Assembly: GCF_016428915.1 (NCBI RefSeq)
Contig: NZ_JAELTP010000011.1
Location: 1 to 64,000 of the forward strand
DNA length: 64,000 nucleotides
Direction: 5' to 3'
Source of the DNA: Pandoraea sp. ASV26
GTDB taxonomy: Bacteria; Pseudomonadota; Gammaproteobacteria; Burkholderiales; Burkholderiaceae
Both the position numbers and the translations under genes were made by a program. This document shows positions 25,590-34,516 of the stretch, in pieces; position 1 is the stretch's first letter; each line of letters starts with the position of its first letter. Under the pieces are notes generated by a model that made no database searches, was not told where the DNA came from, and saw nothing but the letters and a program-made list of their open reading frames with translations.

Positions 25590-25919
25590 ATGGCCACCCA
25601 GCCGCAGTACTACCAGCATCACGTCTTTTTCTGCCTGAATCAGCGCGAACCCGGCGCGGATCGTCCTTCGTGCGCCAACTGCAACGCGCAGTCGATGCAG
25701 GAGTACGCCAAGAAGAAGGTCAAGCAGCTCGGCCTGGCCGGTCCCGGCAAGGTGCGGGTGAACAAGGCCGGTTGCCTCGATCGCTGCGAGCAAGGGCCTG
25801 TCGTGGTGATCTATCCCGAAGGCACCTGGTACACGTATATCGACGAGAGCGATATCGACGAGATCGTCGAGAAGCATCTGGCGCAAGGCGAGATCGTCGA
25901 GCGTCTGCTGATCGATTGA
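25590..25919 (+). CDS. thioredoxin-like [2Fe-2S] ferredoxin
   Basis: A 109-residue protein of the thioredoxin-like 2Fe-2S family (related to NuoE and Shethna-type ferredoxins). Four cysteines fit the cluster: FFCLNQ (about 15), CANC (about 28-31), then the CLDRC pair (about 63-67) after KVRVNKAG. It would carry electrons in the cytoplasm; the partner is unknown. The start ATG follows a promoter-like TAGAAT box. The next gene is an alpha/beta hydrolase in the same direction, 109 bases away. Confidence 0.85.
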   Translation: MATQPQYYQHHVFFCLNQREPGADRPSCANCNAQSMQEYAKKKVKQLGLAGPGKVRVNKAGCLDRCEQGPVVVIYPEGTWYTYIDESDIDEIVEKHLAQGEIVERLLID

Positions 25920-26028
25920 GTCCCGGCGTCGCTACCCACGATCGACGATCCACCGATTTACCGTTTAGCTGCTTTGCGCGCCGCGTGCGCCGTGTCTCGC
26001 GCCGCTGCCCCTCAGCCCAACATCGCTC

Positions 26029-26658
26029 ATGAACGCTCAGACTGAACGCTTCACTATCGACGGCCCGGTCGGCGCCATCGAAATCGCCATCGACCGCCCG
26101 GCCGGCGCGCCGCGCGGCATCACGCTCGTGGCCCATCCGCACCCGCTCTTCGGCGGCACGCTAGACAACAAGGTCGCACAGACGCTCGCGCGTGCGTTCG
26201 TCCAGCTTGGCTACGCCGTGGTGCGCCCGAATTTTCGCGGCGTGGGCAAGTCGGAGGGCGAGCACGACAAGGGGATCGGCGAGCGCGACGACCTGCTCGC
26301 CGTGATCGACTGGATGCGTCGGCAACCGGGATGGGAGACGCTGCCGCTCGCGCTCGCCGGGTTCTCGTTCGGTACGTTCGTGCTCTCGCACGTCGCCAAG
26401 ACGCTGGAAGCCGCGGGCACCCCCGCGCAGCGTCTGGTCTTCGTGGGCACGGCGGCGAGCAACTGGGACGTGGCGACGGTACCCAGCGATACGCTCGTCA
26501 TTCACGGCGAAGTGGACGACACGGTGCCGCTGCAATCGGTGCTGGATTGGGCGCGTCCGCAGACGCTGCCCGTGGTCGTCATTCCCGGCGGCGAACACTT
26601 CTTCCATGGCCTGTTGCCCCTGCTGAAACAGATCGTGGTCGACGCGTGGCGTCATTGA
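26029..26658 (+). CDS. alpha/beta hydrolase
   Basis: A 209-residue small alpha/beta hydrolase of the COG2945 type. The HPHPLFGGTLDNK oxyanion block (about 35-47), the RPNFRGVGKSEG turn (about 66-77), the nucleophile elbow GFSFG (Ser near 111), an acid in HGEVDDTVP (about 160-167) and the final catalytic His in GGEHFFHG are all present. No signal peptide; cytoplasmic. Substrate unknown. It sits between the ferredoxin and the D,D-carboxypeptidase genes, with no operon evidence. Confidence 0.8.
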   Translation: MNAQTERFTIDGPVGAIEIAIDRPAGAPRGITLVAHPHPLFGGTLDNKVAQTLARAFVQLGYAVVRPNFRGVGKSEGEHDKGIGERDDLLAVIDWMRRQPGWETLPLALAGFSFGTFVLSHVAKTLEAAGTPAQRLVFVGTAASNWDVATVPSDTLVIHGEVDDTVPLQSVLDWARPQTLPVVVIPGGEHFFHGLLPLLKQIVVDAWRH

Positions 26659-26731
26659 CACACCGCGCATGAATTTCGGCCAATTTCGGCCGCTCCGGGG
26701 CGCCGCACCGGGGACGTGAAATCGCGGCGGG

Positions 26732-26737
26732 TATAAT
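26732..26737 (+). promoter_or_regulatory. possible -10 box of the D,D-carboxypeptidase gene
   Basis: A consensus TATAAT, preceded by GGG, lies 174 bases before the ATG at 26911. The -35 region is poor. If used it gives a long leader. Confidence 0.35.
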
Positions 26738-26910
26738 TCGCTTCTGAACCATGTCGTGCCTTGCCGGGTCTATGTCCCCGACAGGCATGGCCCCGGCGCT
26801 ACGGTGCCGCTGTCTTCTTCGTCGTGCCGCGCGCTCGCCAGAGCGTTGGTGGCACGGCGCTCCTTCAAGCGCAGATGCCCCTGAGTCTCACATCGTTTCC
26901 CTCTTTGCCA

Positions 26911-28101
26911 ATGAAATTCAACGCTACGCTGTCCCGTGCCGCCGCTGCCGCGGCGCTCGTCGCTTGCGGCTCGCTTGCTTCGCTTCCCGCCCGTGCTCAA
27001 CAGATTCCGCCGCCGCCGATGACGGCCAAGGCATGGACGATCGTCGACGTTACCAGCGGTCAGGTGCTTGCCGCCGGTGACCCCGACGCGCGCGTGGAGC
27101 CGGCTTCGCTCACGAAGATCATGACGTCGTATCTGATCTTCGAAGCCCTGCGCGACAAGCGCATTTCGATGGATCAGACCGTCATTCCGGGCGAGTCGGT
27201 TCGCAAGGTGGGTCGTGACGAATCGCGCACGTTCATCGAAGCCGGCAAGCCGGTCGCGGTGCGCGATCTCGTCTACGGCATGATCATCCAGTCGGGTAAC
27301 GACGCCTCCATCGCGCTGGCCGAACTCGTGGGCGGCTCGCAGCCCGGCTTCGTCGAGCTGATGAACCGCGCGGCGCAGCGTATGGGGCTGAAGAACACCC
27401 ATTACACGAACGTCGACGGTCTGACCGACCCGCAGCACTACACGACGGTGGCCGACATCGCCACGCTGTCGACGCACATGATTCAAGACTTCCCCGAGTA
27501 CTACAAGATCTACTCGGAGAAGAGCTTCACGTACAACAACATCCGCCAGCCGAACCGTAACCGTCTGCTGTCTCTCGATCCGACGGTCGATGGCCTGAAG
27601 ACCGGCCACACGAAGGAAGCGGGCTACTGCCTCGTGTCGACGGCGTCGCGCCCGATGCCGGGTGCGCCGGGCGTGAACCGCCGCGTGCTGTCGGTGGTCG
27701 TGGGCGAGCCGACCGAGCGCGCCCGCGTGCAGGACAGCCTCTCGGCGCTGAACTACGGCTACCAGAACTTCGACACGCTGCGCGTGTACGGGGCGAATCA
27801 GGTCGTGGCCACGCCCAAGGTGTGGAAGGGCAAGGAGAGCGAGCTGAAGATCGGCGTGAAGAAGGACACCTTCATCACCGTGCCCAAGGGCATGGCCGAC
27901 AAGATCAAGCCGCAGCTCGAACTGCGTGAGCCGCTGATCGCGCCGCTCGCCAACGGTGCACCGGTCGGTACCGTCAAGGTCATGGCCGACGGCAAGCAAC
28001 TGGCCGAATTCCCGGTCGTGGCGCTCGCCGACGTGCCGCAGGCCAGCTTCATCGGCCGGGCATGGGATGCCCTGCGTCTGATGTTCGTGAAGAAGTCATG
28101 A
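26911..28101 (+). CDS. dacC: D-alanyl-D-alanine carboxypeptidase (PBP5/6 type)
   Basis: A 396-residue low-molecular-mass penicillin-binding protein that trims the terminal D-Ala from peptidoglycan pentapeptides in the periplasm. Signal peptide 1-29 (ending ARA), then SxxK as SLTK (Ser66, Lys69), SGN (128-130) and KTG (230-232), the full active-site set. A C-terminal beta domain (about 295-375) and an amphipathic end segment (FIGRAWDALRLMFVKKS) that should anchor it to the inner membrane are present. Start chosen at ATG 26911, where the signal peptide begins. Followed by the D-amino-acid aminotransferase, a sensible partner for recycling the freed D-Ala. The symbol could equally be dacA. Confidence 0.9.
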   Translation: MKFNATLSRAAAAAALVACGSLASLPARAQQIPPPPMTAKAWTIVDVTSGQVLAAGDPDARVEPASLTKIMTSYLIFEALRDKRISMDQTVIPGESVRKVGRDESRTFIEAGKPVAVRDLVYGMIIQSGNDASIALAELVGGSQPGFVELMNRAAQRMGLKNTHYTNVDGLTDPQHYTTVADIATLSTHMIQDFPEYYKIYSEKSFTYNNIRQPNRNRLLSLDPTVDGLKTGHTKEAGYCLVSTASRPMPGAPGVNRRVLSVVVGEPTERARVQDSLSALNYGYQNFDTLRVYGANQVVATPKVWKGKESELKIGVKKDTFITVPKGMADKIKPQLELREPLIAPLANGAPVGTVKVMADGKQLAEFPVVALADVPQASFIGRAWDALRLMFVKKS

Positions 28102-28262
28102 TCGGTTGTGGAGCGGCTGTGGATTGCCTGTAGCGTCCCGCTCGCGGGACGTTCGCCGGCAAAACGCGTAGCATTGGCGCATGCGTCGATCCGGCGTCCG
28201 GTCCGGCAGGCTCGCGGTGCGGGGCTGCCGCAACGCCATCGCAACCTAATCGCAACGTAGAG

Positions 28263-28286
28263 GCGCGCCCGTTGGGCGCGTTTTTT
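28263..28286 (+). terminator. intrinsic terminator after the carboxypeptidase gene
   Basis: CGCGCCC-GTT-GGGCGCG (28264-28280) followed by six T (28281-28286). It separates dacC from the aminotransferase, whose ATG is at 28322, leaving only 35 bases for any promoter beyond it. Confidence 0.8.
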
Positions 28287-28321
28287 CCTTTCGCCGCGCG
28301 TCTGGCGCGCACCTTGCAAAC

Positions 28322-29170
28322 ATGGATAACCCCACCGTCTGGCTCAATGGCGAGCTGATTCCGCTCAGCGACGCGAAAATCTCCGTACTCGATCGCGGCT
28401 TCCTCTTCGGCGACGGCATCTACGAAGTCGTGCCGGTCTATCACGGCAAGCCGTTCCGTCTGGCGCAGCATCTCGACCGCCTGGCGCGCAGCCTCGCCGA
28501 GATCCGCATCGCCAATCCGTACACGCGCGCCGAGTGGGAAGCGCTGTTCGCTCGCCTGTCGGCCACCTGTGCCGCCGATCCGCACAGCGTCTACGTGCAG
28601 GTCACGCGCGGCGTGGCGCCGCGTCAGCACACGTTCCCGAAGGACATCACGCCCACGGTATTCGGCATTGCGACGCCGCTCACGCTGCCGAGCCGCGAGA
28701 AGGTCGAGCACGGGGTGGGGGCGGTCACGCATGAAGATCGACGCTGGCTGAACTGCCACATCAAGTCGACCTCGCTGCTGGGTAACGTGCTCATGGCGCA
28801 ATACGCCGCCGACCATGACGTGCAGGAGACGATCCAGTTCCGCGACGGCGCGCTGACCGAGGCGTCGTCGAGCAACGTGTGGGTCGTCAAGGGCGGTGAA
28901 ATGTTCGCGCCACCGCGCGATAATCGGATCCTCGAGGGCATTCGTTACGGCGCGCTCGAGGCGTTCGCGCAGGAATGCGGTATTGCGTTCCATGAACGTG
29001 CGGTGAGCGAAGCGGAAGTCCGCAACGCCGACGAACTGCTCATTACGTCGGCCACGAAGGAAGTGCTGGCGGTCGTCACGCTGGACGGCAAGCCGGTGGG
29101 CGATGGCAAGCCGGGCCCCGTCTTCCGCGCGCTGTACGCGGCCTATCAACGCGCCAAGGAGGCACTATGA
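28322..29170 (+). CDS. dat: D-amino-acid aminotransferase
   Basis: A 282-residue fold-type IV PLP enzyme interconverting D-alanine and pyruvate with D-glutamate/2-oxoglutarate. The PLP lysine is Lys148 in CHIKSTSLLGN; the segment FGDGIYEVVPVYHGKPFRL (about 30-48) and TEASSSNVWVV (phosphate-binding region, about 179-189) match D-amino-acid rather than branched-chain aminotransferases. It overlaps ybeD by four bases (ATGA). Its place after a D,D-carboxypeptidase fits D-Ala recycling; that is inference from context. Confidence 0.9.
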   Translation: MDNPTVWLNGELIPLSDAKISVLDRGFLFGDGIYEVVPVYHGKPFRLAQHLDRLARSLAEIRIANPYTRAEWEALFARLSATCAADPHSVYVQVTRGVAPRQHTFPKDITPTVFGIATPLTLPSREKVEHGVGAVTHEDRRWLNCHIKSTSLLGNVLMAQYAADHDVQETIQFRDGALTEASSSNVWVVKGGEMFAPPRDNRILEGIRYGALEAFAQECGIAFHERAVSEAEVRNADELLITSATKEVLAVVTLDGKPVGDGKPGPVFRALYAAYQRAKEAL

Positions 29171-29439
29171 CGACGGAAAAGAAGGAAAGCCTGATCGAGT
29201 TTCCGTGCGATTTCCCCATCAAGGTGATGGGGGCGACGCAGGACGGATTTGCCGACGCCATCGTGGCGCTGCTGCGTGAGTTCGACGCGGAATTCGACGC
29301 GGCGACGGTGGAAATGCGGCCGTCCAGCTCGGGCAAGTATCTCGGGCTGACCGTCACGGTGCGTGCTCACTCGAAGGCGCATCTCGACGATATCTATCGC
29401 GCGCTGACCGGCCACCCGATGGTCAAGGTCGTGCTGTAA
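29167..29439 (+). CDS. ybeD: YbeD/DUF493 family protein
   Basis: A 90-residue ACT-like-fold protein of the YbeD (DUF493) family. The blocks LIEFPCDFPIKVMG (about 9-22) and SSSGKYLGLTVTVRAHSKAHLDDIYRALTGHPMVKVVL (second half) are diagnostic. In enterobacteria ybeD lies between dacA and lipB, and the same wider neighbourhood is kept here with insertions. Function unknown; the small regulatory fold suggests a link to lipoate or envelope metabolism. Confidence 0.88.
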   Translation: MTTEKKESLIEFPCDFPIKVMGATQDGFADAIVALLREFDAEFDAATVEMRPSSSGKYLGLTVTVRAHSKAHLDDIYRALTGHPMVKVVL

Positions 29440-29501
29440 GTCTGCGGTGCGGGATCTGAAGCGTGTGCCGATAACGCACACGCTTCTCGCGTCACGTTGC
29501 C

Positions 29502-30542
29502 TCACGCGTGGGTCGGTGCGCCGTCATCGGGCGGCAGGGTGGGGTCGAGCCCCAACTGCGCGTCTGTCGCCATCTCCCCTGCCGTGGCGGCCATGCCGGC
29601 CGCCAACGCTGCGGGACTCGGCTGCGCCGGGCGGCGCTGCATGTGCTTCACCGACTCGAACGCCGCCATTTCCTCCAGAAACCACGTTCTGAATGCCTGA
29701 ACGCGCTGCGTTCCGAGCACCGCCGGCGGACACACGAAGTAGTAATCCCACTCGCATGGCGTATCGACGTCGGACAGTCGCACAAGGCGTCCGGCCATGA
29801 TGTCGCCTACGGCCAGCGAGCGTCGCACGAGCGCTACGCCCTGGCCGACGATGGCCGCCTGCGAGAGCATTCCCGAATCCTCATACATCATGCCCTGCGT
29901 CGGCTCGGGAAGATCGAAGCCTGCCGCTTCGAACCACGGCGTCCACGGCTCGCCCTCCGAGCGCAGCAAGGTACTGCGGCGGAAGTCCTCCGCGGTTTGC
30001 GGCAGATTCCCGTGGTTGTATGTCGGGCTGCACGCGGGGAAAAACGCGTCTTCGAGCACTTTCTCGATGTGCAGCCCCGGCCAGTTGCCTTTGCCCATGC
30101 GAAGGGCGACGTCCACGTCGTCGCGCTCGAAGTCGGTGAGCTGGGCACTGCACCGCAATTCCACTTCCAGCTCCGGATGCCGGTCGATGAAACGGCCGAT
30201 GCGGGGCGTGAGCCATCGGCTCGCGAACGACGGCATCGTGGTCAGCACCAGCCGCCGCTCGCTGCGCGTGCCCGCCTGCAACTTGCGCGTCGCCTGCGCG
30301 ATGTCGCCAAGCGCGGTGCGGATCGATGCGGCGTACTGCCGCCCCGCCGGGGTAATGCTGATGCGCTTGCCGTTGCGTGCGAAGAGCGTCGTGCCCAGTT
30401 CCTGCTCGAGGGCGCGGATCTGATGGCTGATGGCGCCGTGCGTGACGAACAATTCCTCGGCCGCGCGCGAGAAGCTCTCGAGGCGGGCCGCTGCCTCGAA
30501 GGCACGCAAGGCACTCAGGTTGGGAAGTCTGCGAAGATCCAT
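29502..30542 (-). CDS. LysR family transcriptional regulator, GcvA-like
   Basis: A 346-residue LysR regulator. The GcvA-type start LPNLSALRAFEAAARLESFSRAAEELFVTHGAISHQI (split at residue 7-44) is the winged helix; the effector domain covers about 95-300. The last 45 residues (Pro/Ala/Asp-rich) extend past the usual end. It is divergent from the DUF2917 gene, which is probably its target, across a 100-base gap. The effector is unknown. It also separates ybeD from lipB. Confidence 0.88.
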   Translation of the reverse strand: MDLRRLPNLSALRAFEAAARLESFSRAAEELFVTHGAISHQIRALEQELGTTLFARNGKRISITPAGRQYAASIRTALGDIAQATRKLQAGTRSERRLVLTTMPSFASRWLTPRIGRFIDRHPELEVELRCSAQLTDFERDDVDVALRMGKGNWPGLHIEKVLEDAFFPACSPTYNHGNLPQTAEDFRRSTLLRSEGEPWTPWFEAAGFDLPEPTQGMMYEDSGMLSQAAIVGQGVALVRRSLAVGDIMAGRLVRLSDVDTPCEWDYYFVCPPAVLGTQRVQAFRTWFLEEMAAFESVKHMQRRPAQPSPAALAAGMAATAGEMATDAQLGLDPTLPPDDGAPTHA

Positions 30543-30642
30543 GTGAGCTTTATTCGCAAGGCCGTGAAAATATGTCGTTTGGTGTAGCGCTTGGCAGTCC
30601 CTATGATTCAGTCATTGTCTCGCACTGAGTGGGGGTCGTAAA

Positions 30643-30975
30643 ATGCAAAACAATTTGACAAGGGTTCAGTACTTCTACGGTATTCGTCCGGGCGAAGTGG
30701 TCACCCTCGACCTGCACCACGAGCATACGCTGGTTGCCCGCGGATCGGCGGTCTGGGTCACACGGGCGGGGGATCCGCGCGATTACTGGCTGATGCCCGG
30801 CCAGCGCCTGGCCGTCGAGCCCGGACGCCGCTACTGGGTGTCGTCCGACCACGGGGCGGAAGCCGAGTTGCAGCGCGAAGTGAGCCATCGTTTCGCGCTG
30901 GTCCGTGTGCTGCGCAAGTGGCTCGCCGGACGCCGTGCCGCCCGCGAAGCGAACTCCTGTACGGCGGCCGCCTGA
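30643..30975 (+). CDS. DUF2917 family protein
   Basis: A 110-residue protein with the DUF2917 core (about 12-75: GEVVTLDLHHEHTLVARGSAVWVTRAGDPRDYWLMPG), a small cupin-like beta fold, and a basic C-terminal helix (VRVLRKWLAGRRAARE). Family function is unknown. A GGGGG ribosome site precedes the ATG. Divergent from the GcvA-like LysR gene, a pairing often seen in Burkholderiaceae. Ends at a strong terminator, so it is a single-gene unit. Confidence 0.75.
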   Translation: MQNNLTRVQYFYGIRPGEVVTLDLHHEHTLVARGSAVWVTRAGDPRDYWLMPGQRLAVEPGRRYWVSSDHGAEAELQREVSHRFALVRVLRKWLAGRRAAREANSCTAAA

Positions 30976-31005
30976 CGACATCCCGGGCGTTAGCTCGTCA
31001 ATATC

Positions 31006-31050
31006 ACGCGCGCTTCGACGGTGAACGCCGAAGCGCGCGTGTTTCGTTTT
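31006..31050 (+). terminator. intrinsic terminator of the DUF2917 gene
   Basis: A 12-bp perfect stem (ACGCGCGCTTCG at 31006-31017 with its complement at 31029-31040) around an 11-base loop, followed by the T-rich GTTTCGTTTT. Confidence 0.8.
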
Positions 31051-31161
31051 GTGGGCTGATGCCGGCACCGTCAACGTGTTACTGGAATTCACAACAAGAC
31101 GCGCAACAATCGACCCGAAAACGTCTCGATAACGCGTCAAAACAAGAGAAGTCGTTGCCTG

Positions 31162-32124
31162 ATGACCGAAGTCTCCCGCTCGGCCCCGATGCCGTCCCAG
31201 TCTGACCCTGCACTTCGCCATCCGAAAGCCGACGAACGCGATGAGCGCGACGAACGCCTCGGCCGGTGGCTGATGATCGCCGCCATGGTGATCTCGGGCA
31301 CGATCGGTTTCTTCGTGCTGATGTCCGGGCAACCAGCGCTCAATGTGGTCTTCTTCCGCTGCCTGATCGGCGCGGCCAGTCTGTGCGCCTGGTGCGCGTA
31401 CCGGGGCTACTGGCGCGGGTTGCGCATGGCGCGGTGGCAAGTCGTGAACGTCACGCTCGGCGCCATTACGCTCGTCTCGAACTGGTATTTCCTGTTCACG
31501 GCTTACCGGTTGACGTCCGTGGGCATTACGACCGTCGTCTACAACGTGCAGCCGTTCCTCCTTGTGCTGGCGGGCGTCGTCGTCACGCGCGAACGCCCGT
31601 CGCTGGCTACGCTCGGGTGTCTTGGCGCCGCGTTTGCCGGGTTGGTGATTCTGGCCGAGCCGGGCGGTGTGCATGGGGCGGGGTATCTGATCGGTGTCGC
31701 GAGTGCGCTGGCCGCTGCCACGCTTTACGCCGCGACTACGCTGTTCACCAAGAAGCTGGCCGGGACCCTGCGTCCCGAGATCATCGCAGCGCTGCATATG
31801 GCGATCGGCGCCGTTGTCTTCGTCTGGATGGCGGATTTCCAACACTTGCCCTCGGCGCCGCGTGAGATTGGCGCCATCGTGACGCTCGGTCTTTTCCACA
31901 CGACGTTCATGTATCTGCTGTTGTACGGCGCTTTTCAGAAGGCGTCGACGTCGAGCCTCGCGGTGTTCGGCTTCGTTTATCCGGTGGTTGCCGTCGCCGT
32001 GGACTTTCTGGCGTTCGGCATCGTGCTGCATCCGACGCAGTGGCTCGGTGGCGTGATGATCCTGCTGGCCGCCGGCTGGTACGCCCGGGGCATGGGCACG
32101 GCACCCGTGAGGAAAGCCGGCTAG
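31162..32124 (+). CDS. EamA/DMT family transporter
   Basis: A 320-residue inner-membrane protein with ten hydrophobic segments in two EamA repeats (about 35-165 and 175-310) after a charged N-terminal tail. The second-repeat fingerprint (LYLLLYGAFQKASTSSLAVFGFVYPVVAV region) is typical of drug/metabolite transporters with roles in amino acid, nucleotide or drug export. Substrate unknown. It stands between the DUF2917 gene and lipB, each in its own unit. Confidence 0.85.
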   Translation: MTEVSRSAPMPSQSDPALRHPKADERDERDERLGRWLMIAAMVISGTIGFFVLMSGQPALNVVFFRCLIGAASLCAWCAYRGYWRGLRMARWQVVNVTLGAITLVSNWYFLFTAYRLTSVGITTVVYNVQPFLLVLAGVVVTRERPSLATLGCLGAAFAGLVILAEPGGVHGAGYLIGVASALAAATLYAATTLFTKKLAGTLRPEIIAALHMAIGAVVFVWMADFQHLPSAPREIGAIVTLGLFHTTFMYLLLYGAFQKASTSSLAVFGFVYPVVAVAVDFLAFGIVLHPTQWLGGVMILLAAGWYARGMGTAPVRKAG

Positions 32125-32153
32125 GACGGCGGGGCTGGCGAGAGCCGGGCGGC

Positions 32154-32191
32154 CTATACAGCCGGTATAGCCGATACAGCCGGTTCAGCCC
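32154..32191. repeat. degenerate 9-bp tandem array after the EamA gene
   Basis: Four 9-base units (TATACAGCCG-like: ATACAGCCG, GTATAGCCG, ATACAGCCG, GTTCAGCCC) lie 30 bases past the stop codon and 100 bases before lipB. Confidence 0.75.
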
Positions 32192-32294
32192 TTGCGGCCG
32201 GGGAACACTAGCCCGTACGGCGGATGGCAGGCGACATCGCGCGACATGAAGGCACGTCGAGCAAGACTGCCCCGGTTTCGCTAAAATTGCGTCC

Positions 32295-33014
32295 ATGACC
32301 TCCCCGATCGAAGTGTGCTGGCGCGGCACCGAAGACTACGCCACATCGTTCGACGCCATGCGTGCGTACACCGACACGCGTGGCCCGCACGGCCCCGACC
32401 AGCTCTGGATCGTCCAGCATCCGCCTGTCTACACGCTTGGACTCGCCGGCGATCCCGCTCATCTGCTCGTTGCCGATACCGGCATTCCGCTCGTCAAAGT
32501 CGACCGTGGGGGCCAGATCACCTACCACGGCCCGGGACAGGTCGTGATTTATCTGCTCGTGGATCTGCGCCGGCGCAAGCTGGGCGTACGTGAAATGGTG
32601 CGTTTGATCGAGCAGGCGGTGATCGACACCCTTGGGGCGTATAATCTCGACGTTGAGCGCCGGGCCGGCGCGCCGGGCATCTATGTGAGTCCGGGCGACG
32701 GTGCCGCAGCGCATGCCGGTGCGAAAATCGCCGCGCTCGGGTTGAAAATCCGCAACGGATGCAGTTATCACGGCGTGTCGCTGAACGTCGCGATGGATCT
32801 GCGGCCGTTCGACTGGATCAATCCGTGCGGTTACGCCGGCTTGCAAACCGTAGACATGGCCACGCTCGGCGTGGCACCCCGCTGGGACGAAGTGGCCGCG
32901 CGACTGGCGCAGCAACTTCGTCTTCATCTCGAACAGCACCCCGCGACGGCCGAAGCCGCGCCGCAGGCCGACCCGGCCGCCAGCGCACACGCCGCCGCCC
33001 GATTGGACGTCTGA
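32295..33014 (+). CDS. lipB: octanoyltransferase
   Basis: A 239-residue LipB that moves octanoyl from acyl-carrier protein to the lipoyl domains of E2 and H proteins. [17 protein letters not shown] (about 71-87), the catalytic Lys144 in AKIAALGLK and the nucleophile Cys178 in NPCGYAG are present. No ribosome site stands out; a TAAAAT box lies only 8 bases before the ATG, so the message may be nearly leaderless or the true start may differ. It ends 11 bases before lipA; the two form the lipoate operon. The tail after about residue 215 is Ala/Pro-rich. Confidence 0.92.
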   Translation: MTSPIEVCWRGTEDYATSFDAMRAYTDTRGPHGPDQLWIVQHPPVYTLGLAGDPAHLLVADTGIPLVKVDRGGQITYHGPGQVVIYLLVDLRRRKLGVREMVRLIEQAVIDTLGAYNLDVERRAGAPGIYVSPGDGAAAHAGAKIAALGLKIRNGCSYHGVSLNVAMDLRPFDWINPCGYAGLQTVDMATLGVAPRWDEVAARLAQQLRLHLEQHPATAEAAPQADPAASAHAAARLDV

Positions 33015-33025
33015 AAAGCCCCATC

Positions 33026-34036
33026 ATGACCACCACCGTGACTCAGAACGACACCGCGAACAAGGAAGTTCGCACGATCGACGGCGATTACGACGCCACC
33101 GCCAAGCAAAAGTCGCAAGCGAAGACCGCGCGTATTCCGATCAAGATCGTGCCGATCGAGCGTCTGAAGAAGCCGGACTGGATTCGCGTGAAGGCGGCCA
33201 CCCACACCTCCCGTTTCTACGAGATCAAGCAGATCCTGCGCGAGCACAATCTGCACACGGTGTGTGAAGAGGCGAGCTGCCCGAACATCGGCGAATGCTT
33301 CGGCAAGGGCACGGCCACGTTCATGATCATGGGCGACAAGTGCACGCGCCGCTGCCCGTTCTGCGACGTCGGCCACGGCCGTCCGGACCCGCTCGACGTC
33401 GACGAGCCGCTCAACCTCGCCAAGACCATCGCTGCGCTGCGTCTGAAGTATGTGGTGATCACGAGCGTGGATCGCGACGACCTGCGCGACGGCGGTGCCC
33501 AGCACTTCGTCGACTGCATCCGTCACGTGCGCGAGCTCTCGCCGCAAACCCGCATCGAAATCCTGACGCCGGACTTCCGCGCACGTCTCGATCGCGCGCT
33601 GGGCATCCTCAATGCCGCCCCGCCCGATGTGATGAACCACAACCTCGAGACGGTGCCGCGTCTGTACAAGGAAGCGCGTCCGGGCTCGGACTACCAGCAC
33701 TCGCTGACCCTGCTCAAGGAGTTCAAGGCGAAGCATCCGGACGTGGCAACGAAGTCGGGCCTGATGGTCGGTCTGGGCGAGACGGACGAAGAAATTCTCG
33801 AAGTGATGCGCGATCTGCGTGCGCACAACGTCGACATGCTCACGATCGGTCAATACCTCCAGCCGTCGGAACACCACCTGCCGGTGCGTCGCTACGTCAC
33901 GCCCGAGACGTTCAAGATGTTCGAAGAAGAAGCCAACAAGATGGGCTTCACTCACGCCGCCGTGGGCGCCATGGTGCGTTCGAGCTATCACGCCGACGTG
34001 CAGGCGCATGAGGCCGGCGTGGCAGACGCGATCTGA
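33026..34036 (+). CDS. lipA: lipoyl synthase
   Basis: A 336-residue radical SAM enzyme inserting two sulfurs into protein-bound octanoyl groups. Cys80, Cys85 and Cys91 hold the auxiliary cluster that is consumed as sulfur donor; Cys106, Cys110 and Cys113 (CTRRCPFC) hold the radical SAM cluster; the C-terminal RSSYHAD contains the conserved serine. It carries a 50-residue N-terminal extension common in beta-proteobacteria. The start ATG at 33026 follows lipB by 11 bases. Confidence 0.95.
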   Translation: MTTTVTQNDTANKEVRTIDGDYDATAKQKSQAKTARIPIKIVPIERLKKPDWIRVKAATHTSRFYEIKQILREHNLHTVCEEASCPNIGECFGKGTATFMIMGDKCTRRCPFCDVGHGRPDPLDVDEPLNLAKTIAALRLKYVVITSVDRDDLRDGGAQHFVDCIRHVRELSPQTRIEILTPDFRARLDRALGILNAAPPDVMNHNLETVPRLYKEARPGSDYQHSLTLLKEFKAKHPDVATKSGLMVGLGETDEEILEVMRDLRAHNVDMLTIGQYLQPSEHHLPVRRYVTPETFKMFEEEANKMGFTHAAVGAMVRSSYHADVQAHEAGVADAI

Positions 34037-34070
34037 TTCGCCAACGCCTCACCTCGCTGTCAGACACAGA

Positions 34071-34104
34071 ACGCGGGCCGTCGAAAGACGGTCCGCGTTT
34101 TTGT
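34071..34104 (+). terminator. intrinsic terminator of lipBA
   Basis: ACGCGG-G-CCGTC, loop GAAA, GACGG-T-CCGCGT, a 12-bp stem with one G-T pair and a GNRA-type loop, followed by TTTTTG. Confidence 0.85.
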
Positions 34105-34516
34105 TTGCGCGCGTGCTTGCGCACCGTTTTGCCCGCCTTCTCCTCTTCCGGCTCCTTCACCTCCTTTACCTTCCCCGGCGGCCCGGCGGCCCCGCGCAGA
34201 GGCTTGGCGGACGGCGCTGTCTGAATTACGACGCGTCACAACCTGCGCCCGGTTTGCTAAGCAATACGGCCGGCGTTGGCGGATGCGCGTCGACTACTTG
34301 CTGGAAACACGTCTCTATCTGCGTGGAACGTCGCTGAACGCATCGCGTCACCCGTCCGCCGCGGCCCATCCCATCGCGAAATATGTTGTAACAACCCTTA
34401 CCTTGTCGACGCCCCCCTGTTGTTTCAGAATATTGAAACCTTGTTTTGCTTGACAAAACAATGTGTCCGTCATTGGTATTGGCGGAGGGAAGTTCGGATG
34501 CGCGCGAGGAGAGGGC
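34104..34516. other. intergenic region upstream of the formylglutamate hydrolase gene
   Basis: No gene is supported in these 413 bases. The left half is pyrimidine-rich; the right half (about 34385-34480) is clearly more AT-rich than its surroundings and carries two consecutive inverted repeats (listed separately) and a TTGACA box. Confidence 0.6.
34422..34461. promoter_or_regulatory. tandem operator-like palindromes
   Basis: GTTTCA-N6-TGAAAC (34422-34439) is followed one base later by TTGTTTTG-N5-CAAAACAA (34441-34461). The second contains a TTGACA (34450-34455) that could be a -35 element, so a bound regulator would block or recruit polymerase. The neighbouring IclR protein (35401-36180) is the natural candidate; IclR sites are often TTTC/GAAA-type repeats. 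Confidence 0.5.
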
